Shown here in pieces: positions 19,061-32,576 of a stretch of DNA of 64,000 nt (positions are counted from its first letter, which is position 1; the number at the start of each line of letters is the position of its first letter). Origin of the DNA: Citrobacter sp. FP75 (GTDB taxonomy: Bacteria > Pseudomonadota > Gammaproteobacteria > Enterobacterales > Enterobacteriaceae); contig NZ_JAFDOE010000001.1 of the NCBI RefSeq assembly GCF_018342065.1, forward strand, positions 62,001 to 126,000. The letters are read 5' to 3'. Both the position numbers and the translations under genes were made by a program. Under the pieces are notes generated by a model. It was not told the DNA's origin. It did not search any database and saw only the letters and a program-made list of their open reading frames with translations.

Positions 19061-19076
19061 ACGTAATCGATTGCGT
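19061..19076. promoter_or_regulatory. LacI-type operator (CytR/PurR-like) upstream of tsx
   Basis: ACGTAATCGATTGCGT is a near-palindrome centred on CG, with half-sites ACGCAA and TTACGT on the reading strand of tsx. It strongly resembles PurR and CytR operators. It lies about 140 bp before the tsx start. E. coli tsx is known to be under CytR/CRP and DeoR control. TGTGA words at about 18996-19050 on the tsx strand could be CRP half-sites. The exact regulator is inferred. Confidence 0.55.
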
Positions 19077-19220
19077 TCACGTTTGCGTACTTTAGGCGGC
19101 GAATTGTACTGACTCCGGTGAATGTTGCCAAGTTTTACTAAAAATCTCGGTGATGTCAGAGGAGTAACAAAATGGTGGAGGATAGTGTTGCGGAACGCAC
19201 AAAACATTCCGCGAAAAAGT

Positions 19221-19760
19221 TTATTGGGTCACAGGTTGGATGTCATGGATGCGCACAAAACCGAGCTGGTCAGGCGACAGGCCATTCAGTTGCAGCGGAA
19301 TGTCTATGTCGCTGGGGGCAAGAACGCTTGCTGGGGCGTTGATCAATTCATTCTTAACACCCACTTCCTGGTAGTTGTCCGTGGTGCCCTGAATTTGCCC
19401 GTACTCCAGGGTAGCGCTAAATGCCGGTAGAGGCGTGTCGGATTCCCCCTGAATACGCAGGGTCAGACGTGTGCCGTCTGCATTTGGTGCAATATTCACC
19501 AGCGACATGCGTAGCGTACCAATCTGGCTGTTCAGTCGGGCCGGGGTTTTTGAACCGGGTAATAAATAGACGCCGCGGGTGGATTTCGCATTCAACATAT
19601 TTTGTTGCGTTATTTTTACCGTTTCCTGATTGAGCTGCGTCATCTCTTTGCTCAGCGTGTTAACGCTTTGATGCATTTGACGTACTTCGGCTTGCTGTGC
19701 GCAGGCACTAAGGCTAAAGAGGCTTCCCACCAGGAGAATTCTTAGGTAACGTCTTGTCAT
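19221..19760 (-). CDS. yajI: Lipoprotein YajI
   Basis: This is a 179-residue putative lipoprotein. A signal sequence ends in the lipobox LSAC with C20 as the lipidated residue. A coiled-coil-like segment follows (about 25-60, HQSVNTLSKEMTQLNQETVK), then a beta-rich domain. The start at 19760 has AAGGAAG before it and gives the E. coli YajI length; the open frame extends to 19925 without support. The function is unknown even in E. coli; a role as a periplasmic or outer-membrane lipoprotein is all that can be read. It is divergent from nrdR. Confidence 0.92.
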   Translation of the reverse strand: MTRRYLRILLVGSLFSLSACAQQAEVRQMHQSVNTLSKEMTQLNQETVKITQQNMLNAKSTRGVYLLPGSKTPARLNSQIGTLRMSLVNIAPNADGTRLTLRIQGESDTPLPAFSATLEYGQIQGTTDNYQEVGVKNELINAPASVLAPSDIDIPLQLNGLSPDQLGFVRIHDIQPVTQ

Positions 19761-19900
19761 TGTGATTACTTCCTTCATTGTCGCGATAGCATAATGGTAG
19801 TGTGCACAGAGCACGAAGGCATCGATCCTTTGTCTCAAAAGCGCTCTGCCTTTGTTGTCACGCCAGTTCAGGGTAAAATAGATTTCTGTTAACCACCTGA

Positions 19901-20362
<462 letters not shown>

Positions 20363-20365
20363 GCC

Positions 20366-21469
20366 ATGCAGGATGAATTTTACATGGCGCGCGCGCTGAA
20401 ACTTGCTGCGCGCGGACGTTTTACCACCCACCCCAATCCCAACGTGGGCTGTGTAATTGTTAAAGACGGGGAAATCGTCGGTGAGGGGTATCATCACCGT
20501 GCGGGTGAACCTCATGCCGAGGTCCATGCGCTGCGTATGGCTGGTGATAAAGCGCAAGGGGCCACCGCTTATGTGACGCTTGAGCCGTGCAGTCATCACG
20601 GGCGCACGCCGCCGTGCTGCGATGCGTTGATTGCTGCGGGCGTGACGCGCGTGGTTGCCGCGATGCAGGATCCCAACCCGCAGGTGGCTGGACGCGGGCT
20701 TTACCGTTTACAGCAGGCGGGCATTGACGTCAGTCACGGCATGATGATGAGCGACGTTGAGCTGCTGAATAAAGGCTTTCTCAAGCGGATGCGCACCGGA
20801 TTTCCGTATCTACAGCTTAAGCTCGGCGCATCGCTTGATGGTCGCACGGCGATGGCCAGCGGTGAAAGCCAGTGGATAACGTCACCACAGGCGCGTCGCG
20901 ATGTTCAGCGCCTGCGTGCGCAAAGTCATGCCATATTAACCAGCAGTGCCACGGTACTGGCGGACGATCCTCAGCTTACCGTCCGCTGGTCGGAGCTTGA
21001 TGAATCAACCCAGGCGTTGTATCCGCAGGAAAATCTGCGTCAGCCGATCCGCATTGTTCTCGATCGCCAAAACCAGGTCACGCCTGAGCATCGTATTGTG
21101 CAACAGCCGGGAGAAACCTGGATTGCCCGCAGCAACGACGATTCGCGTATCTGGCCTGAGAGCGTTCGCAGTCTGAAGGTGCCGGAGCATAACGGGAATC
21201 TGGATCTAGTGGTGTTGATGATGCAACTGGGTAAGCAGCAAATTAACAGCATTTGGGTTGAGGCTGGCCCAACGCTTGCTGGCGCGTTATTGCAGGCTGG
21301 GCTGGTCGATGAGCTAATCGTTTATGTTGCGCCTAAACTGTTAGGAAGTGATGCGCGAGGATTATGTGTGCTGCCGGGCCTTGAGAAACTGGCCGATGCC
21401 CCCCATTTCAAATTCAACGAGATACGCCAGGTGGGCCCGGACGTTTGCCTGCATTTAACGACTGCGTGA
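20366..21469 (+). CDS. ribD: Bifunctional riboflavin deaminase/reductase RibD
   Basis: This 367-residue enzyme carries out the second and third steps of riboflavin synthesis. The N-terminal half is a zinc deaminase with H50 in the HAEVHAL motif and C75 and C84 in PCSHHGRTPPC. The C-terminal half (about 147-367) is the NADPH-dependent reductase (LKLGASLDGRTAM, WVEAGPTLAGALL). Length equals E. coli RibD. It follows nrdR by 3 bp, and ribH, encoding lumazine synthase, starts 90 bp later. Confidence 0.97.
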   Translation: MQDEFYMARALKLAARGRFTTHPNPNVGCVIVKDGEIVGEGYHHRAGEPHAEVHALRMAGDKAQGATAYVTLEPCSHHGRTPPCCDALIAAGVTRVVAAMQDPNPQVAGRGLYRLQQAGIDVSHGMMMSDVELLNKGFLKRMRTGFPYLQLKLGASLDGRTAMASGESQWITSPQARRDVQRLRAQSHAILTSSATVLADDPQLTVRWSELDESTQALYPQENLRQPIRIVLDRQNQVTPEHRIVQQPGETWIARSNDDSRIWPESVRSLKVPEHNGNLDLVVLMMQLGKQQINSIWVEAGPTLAGALLQAGLVDELIVYVAPKLLGSDARGLCVLPGLEKLADAPHFKFNEIRQVGPDVCLHLTTA

Positions 21470-21559
21470 GGCTTTCTGATTTAGAGGAAGCAGCGCACAG
21501 AATATTATGATAAAATCCGCCCCCCTTACGGGGCTATAAATCGAACCCGAAGGAAGAAT

Positions 21560-22030
21560 ATGAACATTATTGAAGCTAACGTTGCTACTCCGGACGCTCG
21601 CGTCGCCATCACCATTGCGCGTTTCAACAACTTTATCAATGACAGCCTGCTGGAAGGTGCGATCGACGCCCTGAAGCGTATTGGTCAGGTTAAAGATGAA
21701 AACATTACCGTCGTTTGGGTTCCAGGCGCGTATGAGCTGCCGCTGGCGGCTGGCGCTCTGGCAAAAACCGGTAAATATGACGCGGTGATTGCGTTAGGCA
21801 CGGTGATCCGTGGTGGTACCGCACACTTCGAATATGTGGCTGGCGGTGCCAGCAATGGCCTGGCGCATGTCGCTCAGGACAGTGGCATTCCGGTAGCCTT
21901 CGGTGTTCTGACCACCGAAAGTATTGAACAAGCCATCGAACGTGCTGGCACGAAAGCCGGTAACAAAGGCGCAGAAGCTGCTCTGACCGCGCTTGAAATG
22001 ATTAATGTATTGAAAGCCATTAAGGCCTGA
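21560..22030 (+). CDS. ribH: 6,7-dimethyl-8-ribityllumazine synthase
   Basis: This 156-residue lumazine synthase condenses the RibD product with dihydroxybutanone phosphate. Such enzymes assemble as 60-subunit shells in enterobacteria. The substrate-binding segments [12 protein letters not shown] and [16 protein letters not shown], with the catalytic His in GGTAHF, are visible. GAAGGAAG precedes the ATG. The 90-bp gap after ribD contains CCCCCCTTACGGGG but no clear terminator. nusB follows after 19 bp. Confidence 0.97.
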   Translation: MNIIEANVATPDARVAITIARFNNFINDSLLEGAIDALKRIGQVKDENITVVWVPGAYELPLAAGALAKTGKYDAVIALGTVIRGGTAHFEYVAGGASNGLAHVAQDSGIPVAFGVLTTESIEQAIERAGTKAGNKGAEAALTALEMINVLKAIKA

Positions 22031-22049
22031 TTTTTGTAAGGGGAAATCC

Positions 22050-22469
22050 GTGAAACCTGCTGCTCGTCGCCGCGCCCGTGAGTGTGCCGTCCAGGCGCTC
22101 TACTCCTGGCAGTTGTCCCAGAACGACATCTCTGATGTTGAATACCAGTTCCTGGCGGAACAGGACGTAAAAGATGTCGACGTTCTGTATTTCCGTGAAC
22201 TGCTGTCCGGGGTGGCGACTAACAGCGCGTACCTGGATGGACTGATGAAGCCATACCTGTCTCGTCTGCTGGAAGAGCTGGGTCAGGTAGAAAAAGCCGT
22301 ACTGCGTATTGCACTGTTTGAACTGTCTAAACGTAGTGATGTGCCGTATAAAGTGGCCATCAACGAAGCGATTGAACTGGCGAAAACCTTCGGCGCTGAA
22401 GATAGCCATAAGTTCGTCAACGGCGTACTGGATAAAGCAGCACCTGCGATTCGCCCCAACAAAAAGTGA
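22050..22469 (+). CDS. nusB: Transcription antitermination factor NusB
   Basis: This 139-residue all-helical protein binds boxA RNA with NusE (S10) in rRNA antitermination. The N-terminal [16 protein letters not shown] is the arginine-rich RNA-binding part; the C-terminus [17 protein letters not shown] is the conserved family ending. The start is GTG 22050 after AGGGGAAA, as in E. coli. It is 19 bp after ribH, and a strong hairpin terminator separates it from thiL. Confidence 0.97.
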   Translation: MKPAARRRARECAVQALYSWQLSQNDISDVEYQFLAEQDVKDVDVLYFRELLSGVATNSAYLDGLMKPYLSRLLEELGQVEKAVLRIALFELSKRSDVPYKVAINEAIELAKTFGAEDSHKFVNGVLDKAAPAIRPNKK

Positions 22470-22474
22470 TCTCC

Positions 22475-22527
22475 AGGCCGGCAGGATGGCGGAATTATAT
22501 TTCCGCTGTCGCCGGCCTTTTCTTTTT
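22475..22527 (+). terminator. Terminator between nusB and thiL
   Basis: AGGCCGGC (22475-22482) pairs with GCCGGCCT (22511-22518), and an inner GCGGAA/TTCCGC stem extends the hairpin. A pyrimidine-rich TTTTCTTTTTT run follows. It may be partial, since thiL lies just downstream. Confidence 0.8.
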
Positions 22528-22546
22528 TCCTGCTGAGGCATAACGT

Positions 22547-23524
22547 ATGGCATGCGGCGAATTCTCCCTGATTGCCCGTTATTTTGACCGTGTTAGAAGC
22601 TCTCGTCTTGACGTCGAAACCGGCATTGGTGACGATTGCGCACTCCTGAACATCCCTGAAAAACAGACGCTGGCGATCAGTACCGATACGCTGGTGGCGG
22701 GTAATCACTTCCTTCCCGATATTGATCCAACAGATCTGGCCTGGAAAGCGCTGGCGGTTAATCTAAGCGATCTGGCGGCGATGGGCGCTGACCCTGCATG
22801 GCTGACGCTGGCGCTCACGTTACCTGACGTCGATGAAGCCTGGCTTGAAGCCTTCAGCGATGGCCTGTTTGAACTCCTCAATTACTATGGTATGCAGCTG
22901 ATTGGCGGGGACACCACGCGTGGGCCACTGTCGATGACGCTGGGTATCCACGGCTACGTCCCCGCAGGGCGGGCCTTAAAACGCTCAGGCGCGAAGCCGG
23001 GAGACTGGATTTACGTCACCGGCACGCCGGGCGACAGTGCCGCCGGTTTAGCTATTTTGCAAAACAGATTGCAGGTTACAGAGACAAAAGACGCAGACTA
23101 TCTGCTTCAGCGTCATCTTCGCCCCACGCCGCGTATCTTGCAGGGACAAGCCCTGCGTGACCTGGCTAGTGCGGCTATCGATATTTCCGACGGCCTGATT
23201 TCCGATCTGGGACACATCGTTAATGCCAGCGGCTGCGGCGCGCGGGTTAACGTCGATGCGCTGCCTTACTCACCGGCATTTATCCAGCACGTTGAACCGG
23301 AACAGGCGCTGCGCTGGGCGCTCTCGGGCGGTGAAGATTATGAGTTATGCTTTACCGTACCGGAAATTAACCGTGGTGCACTGGACGTGGCGCTGGGACA
23401 TCTCGGCGCGTCGTTTACCTGCATCGGGCAGATGAGCGCGGATGTGGAAGGCATTCACTTTACGCGCGATGGAAAACCCGTCACGTTCGACTGGAAAGGA
23501 TATGACCATTTTGCCGCGCCTTAA
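22547..23524 (+). CDS. thiL: Thiamine-monophosphate kinase
   Basis: This 325-residue kinase phosphorylates thiamine monophosphate to the active cofactor thiamine diphosphate. It belongs to the PurM/ThiL fold. Mg-ATP binding motifs are visible: GIGDDCALL near residue 26, [11 protein letters not shown], and [23 protein letters not shown] lies near the C-terminus. Length equals E. coli ThiL. The last 23 bp overlap pgpA, indicating translational coupling. Confidence 0.97.
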   Translation: MACGEFSLIARYFDRVRSSRLDVETGIGDDCALLNIPEKQTLAISTDTLVAGNHFLPDIDPTDLAWKALAVNLSDLAAMGADPAWLTLALTLPDVDEAWLEAFSDGLFELLNYYGMQLIGGDTTRGPLSMTLGIHGYVPAGRALKRSGAKPGDWIYVTGTPGDSAAGLAILQNRLQVTETKDADYLLQRHLRPTPRILQGQALRDLASAAIDISDGLISDLGHIVNASGCGARVNVDALPYSPAFIQHVEPEQALRWALSGGEDYELCFTVPEINRGALDVALGHLGASFTCIGQMSADVEGIHFTRDGKPVTFDWKGYDHFAAP

Positions 23525-24020
23525 AAAAGATGTCGCCAAAAGCCGCCTGAGTATGCGCAACCCGTGGCACCTGTTGGCTACTGGTTTTGGCAGTGGGCTA
23601 AGCCCAATAGTTCCTGGCACGATGGGATCGCTGGCGGCGATCCCATTTTGGTATTTAATGACGTTTCTGCCGTGGCAGCTGTATTCGCTGGTGGTCATGT
23701 TGTCGATTTGTATCGGTGTTTACCTGTGCCATCAAACGGCGAAAGATATGGGCGTTCACGATCACGGCAGCATTGTCTGGGACGAATTTGTCGGGATGTG
23801 GATAACCCTGATGGCGCTACCGACCAACGACTGGCAGTGGGTTGCCGCGGGCTTTGTGATTTTCCGTATTCTGGATATGTGGAAACCGTGGCCGATCCGC
23901 TGGTTCGATCGCAACGTACATGGCGGTACAGGGATCATGATCGACGACATTGTGGCCGGGATACTTTCTGCCGGGATCCTGTATTTTATCGGCCATCACT
24001 GGCCGGTAGGTATTATTTAA
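23502..24020 (+). CDS. pgpA: Phosphatidylglycerophosphatase A
   Basis: This 172-residue membrane enzyme dephosphorylates phosphatidylglycerophosphate to phosphatidylglycerol. Helices around [17 protein letters not shown], the hydrophobic stretch [17 protein letters not shown], and the [14 protein letters not shown] motif with conserved acidic residues mark the family. I use the start at 23502 ([10 protein letters not shown]), inside the end of thiL, as in E. coli; the frame is open 20 codons further back. A REP palindrome follows directly. Confidence 0.96.
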   Translation: MTILPRLKKDVAKSRLSMRNPWHLLATGFGSGLSPIVPGTMGSLAAIPFWYLMTFLPWQLYSLVVMLSICIGVYLCHQTAKDMGVHDHGSIVWDEFVGMWITLMALPTNDWQWVAAGFVIFRILDMWKPWPIRWFDRNVHGGTGIMIDDIVAGILSAGILYFIGHHWPVGII

Positions 24021-24023
24021 ATG

Positions 24024-24064
24024 GGTTTGCCGGATGGTAGCGTAAACGCCTTATCCGGCAAACC
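24024..24064. repeat. REP palindrome between pgpA and yajO
   Basis: GGTTTGCCGGAT and ATCCGGCAAACC are perfect 12-bp arms around GGTAGCGTAAACGCCTT. It is a typical REP unit in the gap between two convergent genes. Confidence 0.9.
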
Positions 24065-24069
24065 GAGAC

Positions 24070-25044
24070 TTATTTAAATCCCACCACCGGATGCTGTTTG
24101 TACGGTGTTTCCAGTTCGGCAATCTGTTCCGGCTTCAGCGTTAAATCCACCGCATTGAGCAACTCATCCAACTGTTCCTCACGCGATGTGCCGATAATCG
24201 GTGCTGCCACGCCGGGTTTGCTCAGCAGCCATGCCAGTGCCACCTGCGCACGCGTTACGCCCAGCTCTTCACTGACGCCGGTCAGCCGTGCGGCAATTTG
24301 CGCGTCGTTTTCATCGCTCTCACGGTACAAATTTTTGCCGACTTCATCTGAGACTACTCGCGCGGTTGTTTCTCCCCATGGCCGCGTCAGGCGACCACGC
24401 GCCAGCGGACTCCATGGGATCACCGCCACACCTTCCTGATGGCAAAGCGGCAGCATCTCGCGTTCTTCTTCGCGATAGATAAGGTTGTAGTGATCCTGCA
24501 TGCTGACAAACTGCGCCCAGCCGTGTTGCTTCTGTAAGGCCAGCGCCAGCGCAAATTGCGCAGCATGCATCGATGAGGCACCGATATAGCGCGCTTTACC
24601 GGCTTTTACTACGTCGTTGAGGGCTTCCAGCGTTTCTTCGATTGGCGTGTTGTAATCCCAGCGGTGAATTTGCAGGATGTCCACATAGTCCATACCCAGG
24701 CGTCTGAGACTGTCGTCGATCGAGCGCAGGATTTGTGCGCGGGATAAGCCTTCAGCTAAATCATCAACCTGGTGAAAAACTTTGGTAGCGACCACGACAT
24801 CTTCACGGCGGGCGAAATCACGCAGCGCACGGCCGACAATTTCTTCACTGCTGCCAGCGGAGTAGCTGTTAGCGGTATCGAAAAAGTTAATGCCGCCCTC
24901 AAGGGCGTGTTTGATTATCGGGCGACTACTCTCTTCAGGCAGCGTCCAGGCGTGATTGCCGCGATTGGGCTCGCCAAACGTCATGCAACCCAGGCAAAGG
25001 CGGGAGACCCGTAGGTCGGTTTTTCCTAAGGTGTTGTATTTCAT
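24070..25044 (-). CDS. yajO: Aldo-keto reductase YajO
   Basis: This is a 324-residue NADPH-dependent aldo-keto reductase (TIM barrel). Catalytic residues fit the family: D in FFDTANSY, K in VVATKVFH and H in ILQIHRWDY. The cofactor motif PIIGTSREEQLDE is near the C-terminus. The ATG at 25044 follows AGGAG; a TTG one codon earlier is less likely. E. coli YajO has been linked to making 1-deoxyxylulose-related compounds for thiamine, which suits its place beside dxs, but the substrate is not settled. Confidence 0.95.
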   Translation of the reverse strand: MKYNTLGKTDLRVSRLCLGCMTFGEPNRGNHAWTLPEESSRPIIKHALEGGINFFDTANSYSAGSSEEIVGRALRDFARREDVVVATKVFHQVDDLAEGLSRAQILRSIDDSLRRLGMDYVDILQIHRWDYNTPIEETLEALNDVVKAGKARYIGASSMHAAQFALALALQKQHGWAQFVSMQDHYNLIYREEEREMLPLCHQEGVAVIPWSPLARGRLTRPWGETTARVVSDEVGKNLYRESDENDAQIAARLTGVSEELGVTRAQVALAWLLSKPGVAAPIIGTSREEQLDELLNAVDLTLKPEQIAELETPYKQHPVVGFK

Positions 25045-25100
25045 CAATCCACTCCTGCTTAGCTCGTGATGAATTAAGCATAGCAGGAGCGGGGAGGGGA

Positions 25101-26963
<1,863 letters not shown>

Positions 26964-26987
26964 CGCAAGCTCATGGGATATGTTGGT

Positions 26988-27887
26988 TTATTTATCACGC
27001 TGGATTATATAGTCCGCTAGCGCTTCCAGTGCCGAGGTATCGAGTGACTGTGCGGCCAGCAGGCTTAGCGACTGGCGGGCATCTTCGATTAAATCCCGGG
27101 CTTTATTCCGGGCTTGCTCAAGACCCAGAAGTGCAGGATAGGTACTTTTGCCAAGCTGCTGGTCAGCACCCTGACGTTTACCCAATGTTGCAGTATCGCC
27201 TACCACATCCAGGATGTCATCCTGAACCTGGAAGGCCAGACCGATGCTTTCTGCGTATTTGTCGAGTATTGCCAGGCAGTCTCGCCCTTTATCGCCAGCG
27301 CTTAACGCACCCAGACGCACGGCGGCGCGAATCAATGCCCCGGTTTTATGGCGGTGAATACGCTCCAGCGCATCCAGCGCTACCTGATGACCTTCAGCTG
27401 CCAGATCCAGCGCCTGGCCGCCGCACATACCGGCGATACCGCTGGCTTGGGCCAGTTCAGAGATCATCGCGATGCGGTCTCGGTCAGAAACTTCCGGCAT
27501 CGGGGCGTCGCTGATAATGGAAAACGCCAGTGTTTGCAGCGCATCGCCGGCCAGGATCGCGTTTGCCTCGCCGAATTTAACATGGCAGGTCGGCAGACCG
27601 CGTCGCAGGTCATCATCGTCCATCGCGGGTAAATCATCGTGCATCAGCGAATAGGCATGGATGCACTCAACCGCAGCGGCGGGAGCGTCGAGCGTACTCA
27701 GGCTGACGCCAAACATCTGACCGGTCGCATACACCAGGAACGGGCGCAGACGTTTACCGCCTAATAATGCGCCATACTGCATGGTCTCGACCACGGGAGT
27801 GTTCTGAAAGGGCAATGGCGTGATAAAACGGCTCAGTGCCTGGTTGGCCTGCTCAACGCAAGCCTGCAGCTGCTGCGTAAAATCCAT
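26988..27887 (-). CDS. ispA: Farnesyl diphosphate synthase
   Basis: This is a 299-residue prenyltransferase that builds geranyl and farnesyl diphosphate from the precursors made through the Dxs pathway. The first aspartate-rich motif is DDLPAMDDDDLRRG and the second is FQVQDDILD; both bind magnesium-diphosphate. GGKRLRPFLVY is the isopentenyl-diphosphate site. Length equals E. coli IspA. Its ATG directly follows the xseB stop, so the two are tightly coupled. Confidence 0.98.
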   Translation of the reverse strand: MDFTQQLQACVEQANQALSRFITPLPFQNTPVVETMQYGALLGGKRLRPFLVYATGQMFGVSLSTLDAPAAAVECIHAYSLMHDDLPAMDDDDLRRGLPTCHVKFGEANAILAGDALQTLAFSIISDAPMPEVSDRDRIAMISELAQASGIAGMCGGQALDLAAEGHQVALDALERIHRHKTGALIRAAVRLGALSAGDKGRDCLAILDKYAESIGLAFQVQDDILDVVGDTATLGKRQGADQQLGKSTYPALLGLEQARNKARDLIEDARQSLSLLAAQSLDTSALEALADYIIQRDK

Positions 27888-28130
27888 TTACTCATTATCC
27901 GGTGTAAAAGGCGTGAGGGTGGCATCTTCAGTATCTGACAGCAGGATTTGTACGCGCTGTTCAGCCTGCTGCAATTTGACCTGTCCCTGACGTGCTAACT
28001 GTACGCCACGTTCGAACTCGTTTAACGCTTCTTCCAGCGGCAGGTCGCCGCTTTCCAGACGGGTAACAATCTGTTCCAGCTCGCTCAACGCAGTTTCAAA
28101 ACTGGCGGGCGCTTCATTTTTCTTCGGCAT
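27888..28130 (-). CDS. xseB: Exodeoxyribonuclease VII small subunit
   Basis: This 80-residue helical protein is the small subunit of exonuclease VII, a single-strand DNA exonuclease whose large subunit XseA is encoded elsewhere. [27 protein letters not shown] is the conserved coiled-coil region. It heads the xseB-ispA-dxs series and its stop abuts the ispA start. The 196-bp gap to divergent thiI carries the promoters for both directions. Confidence 0.97.
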   Translation of the reverse strand: MPKKNEAPASFETALSELEQIVTRLESGDLPLEEALNEFERGVQLARQGQVKLQQAEQRVQILLSDTEDATLTPFTPDNE

Positions 28131-28326
28131 AATGAATGTCTGACTCTCTGTATTGGCAGCACAAGACTATGGTAACGGACTCGCACTGATAAGCAAATAA
28201 CGCGCAATGTGCACAGTAGCCGTGTGATGGTGATATACTTGCGCGCCTGGATGCAGTCGCGGGTATGGGCTGCTGTATTTTTTTCCATTACAAGTCGTTC
28301 AGACTTGCCAAAGAACCATTGCCGCC

Positions 28327-29775
28327 ATGAAGTTTATCATTAAATTGTTCCCAGAAATCACCATCAAAAGCCAATCTGTGCGTTTGCGCTTCATAAAAAT
28401 TCTGACAGGGAACATCCGTAACGTTTTAAAGCACTATGATGAAGACCTTGCCGTTGTCCGCCACTGGGATCACGTTGAGGTTCGCGCTAAAGATGAAACC
28501 CAGCGTCTGGATATTTGTGATGCGCTGACCCGTATTCCGGGGATCCACCATATTCTCGAAGTAGAAGACGTGCCGTTTACCGATATGCACGATATTTTCG
28601 AGAAAGCGTTGGTGCAGTATCGCGATCAGCTGGAAGGTAAAACCTTCTGCGTGCGCGTTAAGCGTCGCGGTAAGCATGAGTTTAGCTCCATTGAGGTGGA
28701 ACGTTATGTTGGTGGTGGACTGAATCAACATATTGAATCCGCGCGCGTGAAGCTGACCAAGCCCGATGTGACCGTTAATCTTGAAATCGAAAACGACCGT
28801 CTGCTGCTGGTGAAAGGCCGCTACGAAGGTATTGGCGGCTACCCGATTGGCACGCAGGAAGACGTGTTGTCATTGATTTCCGGTGGTTTTGACTCCGGTG
28901 TTTCCAGCTATATGCTGATGCGTCGCGGCTGCCGTGTACATTACTGCTTCTTTAACCTCGGTGGTGCTGCGCATGAAATCGGCGTTCGCCAGGTGGCGCA
29001 TTACCTGTGGAACCGCTTTGGGAGTTCGCATCGCGTGCGTTTTGTCGCCATCAACTTTGAGCCGGTGGTGGGCGAGATCCTCGAGAAAGTTGACGATGGC
29101 CAGATGGGCGTGGTTCTTAAGCGTATGATGGTTCGCGCGGCGTCGAAAGTCGCTGAACGCTACGGTGTACAGGCGCTGGTAACCGGTGAAGCGCTGGGCC
29201 AGGTCTCCAGCCAGACGCTGACCAACCTGCGTCTGATCGACAACGTTTCTGATACCCTGATCCTGCGCCCGCTGATCTCGCACGACAAAGAACACATCAT
29301 TGATCTGGCGCGTGAAATTGGTACCGAAGACTTTGCCCGTACCATGCCGGAGTACTGCGGCGTGATTTCAAAAAGCCCGACGGTGAAAGCGATTAAAGCG
29401 AAGATTGAGGCCGAAGAAGAAAACTTCGATTTCTCAATCCTCGATAAAGTGGTCGAAGAAGCGAACAATATTGATATTCGTGATATCGCCCAACAGACGC
29501 AGCAGACCGTGGTGGAAGTGGAAACCGTGAGCGGTTTTGGCCCGAACGATGTGATTCTGGATATTCGCTCTGTGGATGAGCAGGATGACAAACCGCTGAA
29601 AGTGGAAGGTGTGGACGTGGTTTCCCTGCCGTTCTACAAGCTGAGCACCAAATTCGGCGATCTTGACCAGAATAAAACCTGGCTGCTGTGGTGTGAACGC
29701 GGAGTGATGAGCCGCCTGCAGGCGCTTTATCTGCGCGAACAGGGCTTTGAAAACGTGAAAGTGTATCGCCCGTAG
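28327..29775 (+). CDS. thiI: tRNA 4-thiouridine and thiazole sulfur transferase ThiI
   Basis: This 482-residue enzyme activates uridine 8 of tRNA by adenylation and moves sulfur to it; it also supplies sulfur to ThiS for thiamine. The order is a ferredoxin-like N-domain, a THUMP domain (about 60-165), a PP-loop ATPase with SGGFDSGV near residue 182, and a C-terminal rhodanese domain. C344 lies in PEYCGVIS and the persulfide-carrying C456 lies in [11 protein letters not shown]. Length equals E. coli ThiI. Confidence 0.98.
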   Translation: MKFIIKLFPEITIKSQSVRLRFIKILTGNIRNVLKHYDEDLAVVRHWDHVEVRAKDETQRLDICDALTRIPGIHHILEVEDVPFTDMHDIFEKALVQYRDQLEGKTFCVRVKRRGKHEFSSIEVERYVGGGLNQHIESARVKLTKPDVTVNLEIENDRLLLVKGRYEGIGGYPIGTQEDVLSLISGGFDSGVSSYMLMRRGCRVHYCFFNLGGAAHEIGVRQVAHYLWNRFGSSHRVRFVAINFEPVVGEILEKVDDGQMGVVLKRMMVRAASKVAERYGVQALVTGEALGQVSSQTLTNLRLIDNVSDTLILRPLISHDKEHIIDLAREIGTEDFARTMPEYCGVISKSPTVKAIKAKIEAEEENFDFSILDKVVEEANNIDIRDIAQQTQQTVVEVETVSGFGPNDVILDIRSVDEQDDKPLKVEGVDVVSLPFYKLSTKFGDLDQNKTWLLWCERGVMSRLQALYLREQGFENVKVYRP

Positions 29776-29788
29776 TCGTTCGATGGTT

Positions 29789-29814
29789 GCCCGGTGGCAC
29801 GTTGCTTACCGGGC
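29789..29814. repeat. REP-like palindrome after thiI
   Basis: GCCCGGTGGCACGTTGCTTACCGGGC has complementary ends and the REP layout, with GCCCGG in place of GCCGGA. It lies between the convergent thiI gene and the unrecognised exported-protein gene. Confidence 0.7.
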
Positions 29815-29822
29815 AGACATGA

Positions 29823-30905
29823 CTATTCAAAACGGACGGGGAGCGTCTTCCCGTTCGATTCCCATACTCCCTGATAGACCCCGTCTTTTAAATCCAGCGT
29901 TATCTTCTCTTGCGATTGTTCAGCGGCAGACGTCTTCAGTTCATAATGTTGATTGTTGGCTGTGTTGCACTTGCCGGCTAATTCAATCGGTGCACCAAAT
30001 TTTTGGTAATAATAGGCCCCTTCAAAAAAATCACCGTATTTGCAGTCCACCTTCAACACGATGCGCATACTTTTCCCCAGCGTGCCGTACATCACCTTGC
30101 CGTCAATGCCGGGTGCTGGCGAAACCGGTTTTGTATTCTTAGCGGAAGTCAGATACTGACCGTAGGGCGTGAGCCGATCGTGCAGTTCCACGGTTAGGAT
30201 TTTTGTTGTGAAATCACCCAGCTCGTCGAGCGCACGGCTGGCGTGGTTGCTACAGCGTCCGTTCAGGAAGGCCAGATGGTCTTTTTGCAGGGAGAACTTG
30301 CCGATGTAGTACAAACCGTCGGTGTAGGTTGCGCACGATGCGTAGAATTCTACGTAGTTAAAATCCTCACCTTTCTCGTCTTTTATTTGCTCCGGCGTCT
30401 GCGATTTATGCGCATCAACAAAGGTGTCGATTTGGCCGCGAATATCTTTTCTGACGCGGGTGTTCAATTCGGCCATCGTGGAGCGGGAAAAGAGGTCGTT
30501 GAGGGTAATTGCCGCGCCGTTGGTTAAATCGAAGCTGATCGGCACATTGTACGACTCACAATACGCCCCGCAGCCTTCGACAAACATGTTCAGGGTCAGG
30601 ACTCTGGCGTCGCGAGACTCAACCGTGTAGTCAAGGTTTGCGGTGGGGTTCATCTCTGATTTCGCAAACTGATTCACTGTTGTTTGCGGATTATTACCCG
30701 GTAGATGATTGATGAAGTTTGTGAAAATATAATCGTTTATGCGTTTTGCGACCTTTGGGTTATCCGCTGAGGAAAACCAGGGCAGGCGATACTGCACTTC
30801 AGTGCTTGCCGGGTAGCGATACTCAATGCTGTTGATTGCAAGCTGAGCTGCTGTCGCGTAGTCGGAAAGAAGCAATAAAGCCACTCCGTTCAGATATCCT
30901 TTCAT
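29823..30905 (-). CDS. Unrecognised exported cysteine-rich protein
   Basis: I do not recognise this 360-residue protein. Residues 1-20 look like a signal peptide cleaved after ATAA. The mature part has exactly six cysteines (C112, C116, C191, C218, C288, C313), enough for three disulfides. Segments such as EVQYRLPWFS, ISFDLTNGAAITLNDLFS and LTPYGQYL resemble periplasmic DUF3298-like proteins, but this is only a pattern impression. AAGGA precedes the ATG at 30905. In E. coli thiI is followed by yajL with no such gene, so it is an insertion. The stop is 48 bp from thiI and the start 32 bp from yajL, in yajL's orientation. Confidence 0.85.
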   Translation of the reverse strand: MKGYLNGVALLLLSDYATAAQLAINSIEYRYPASTEVQYRLPWFSSADNPKVAKRINDYIFTNFINHLPGNNPQTTVNQFAKSEMNPTANLDYTVESRDARVLTLNMFVEGCGAYCESYNVPISFDLTNGAAITLNDLFSRSTMAELNTRVRKDIRGQIDTFVDAHKSQTPEQIKDEKGEDFNYVEFYASCATYTDGLYYIGKFSLQKDHLAFLNGRCSNHASRALDELGDFTTKILTVELHDRLTPYGQYLTSAKNTKPVSPAPGIDGKVMYGTLGKSMRIVLKVDCKYGDFFEGAYYYQKFGAPIELAGKCNTANNQHYELKTSAAEQSQEKITLDLKDGVYQGVWESNGKTLPVRFE

Positions 30906-30937
30906 CGTTATTCCTTGTAAGAGAGTGGCCTGAAGAT

Positions 30938-32402
<1,465 letters not shown>

Positions 32403-32576
32403 TCATCCTCCTCACCTGCAACAGCACCAGGTGCTAATCCATATCGTCTGCATCCCATTATTGTTCGCCGCTACCTTTGCCACGTACAATTAGGGGATAC
32501 AGCCTAGTATAGCGCTGTCTGTTGAGTAACTTTGCAGGTATTATGCTTCGCATCAAAAACGAAGGGAGAGGAAAAG

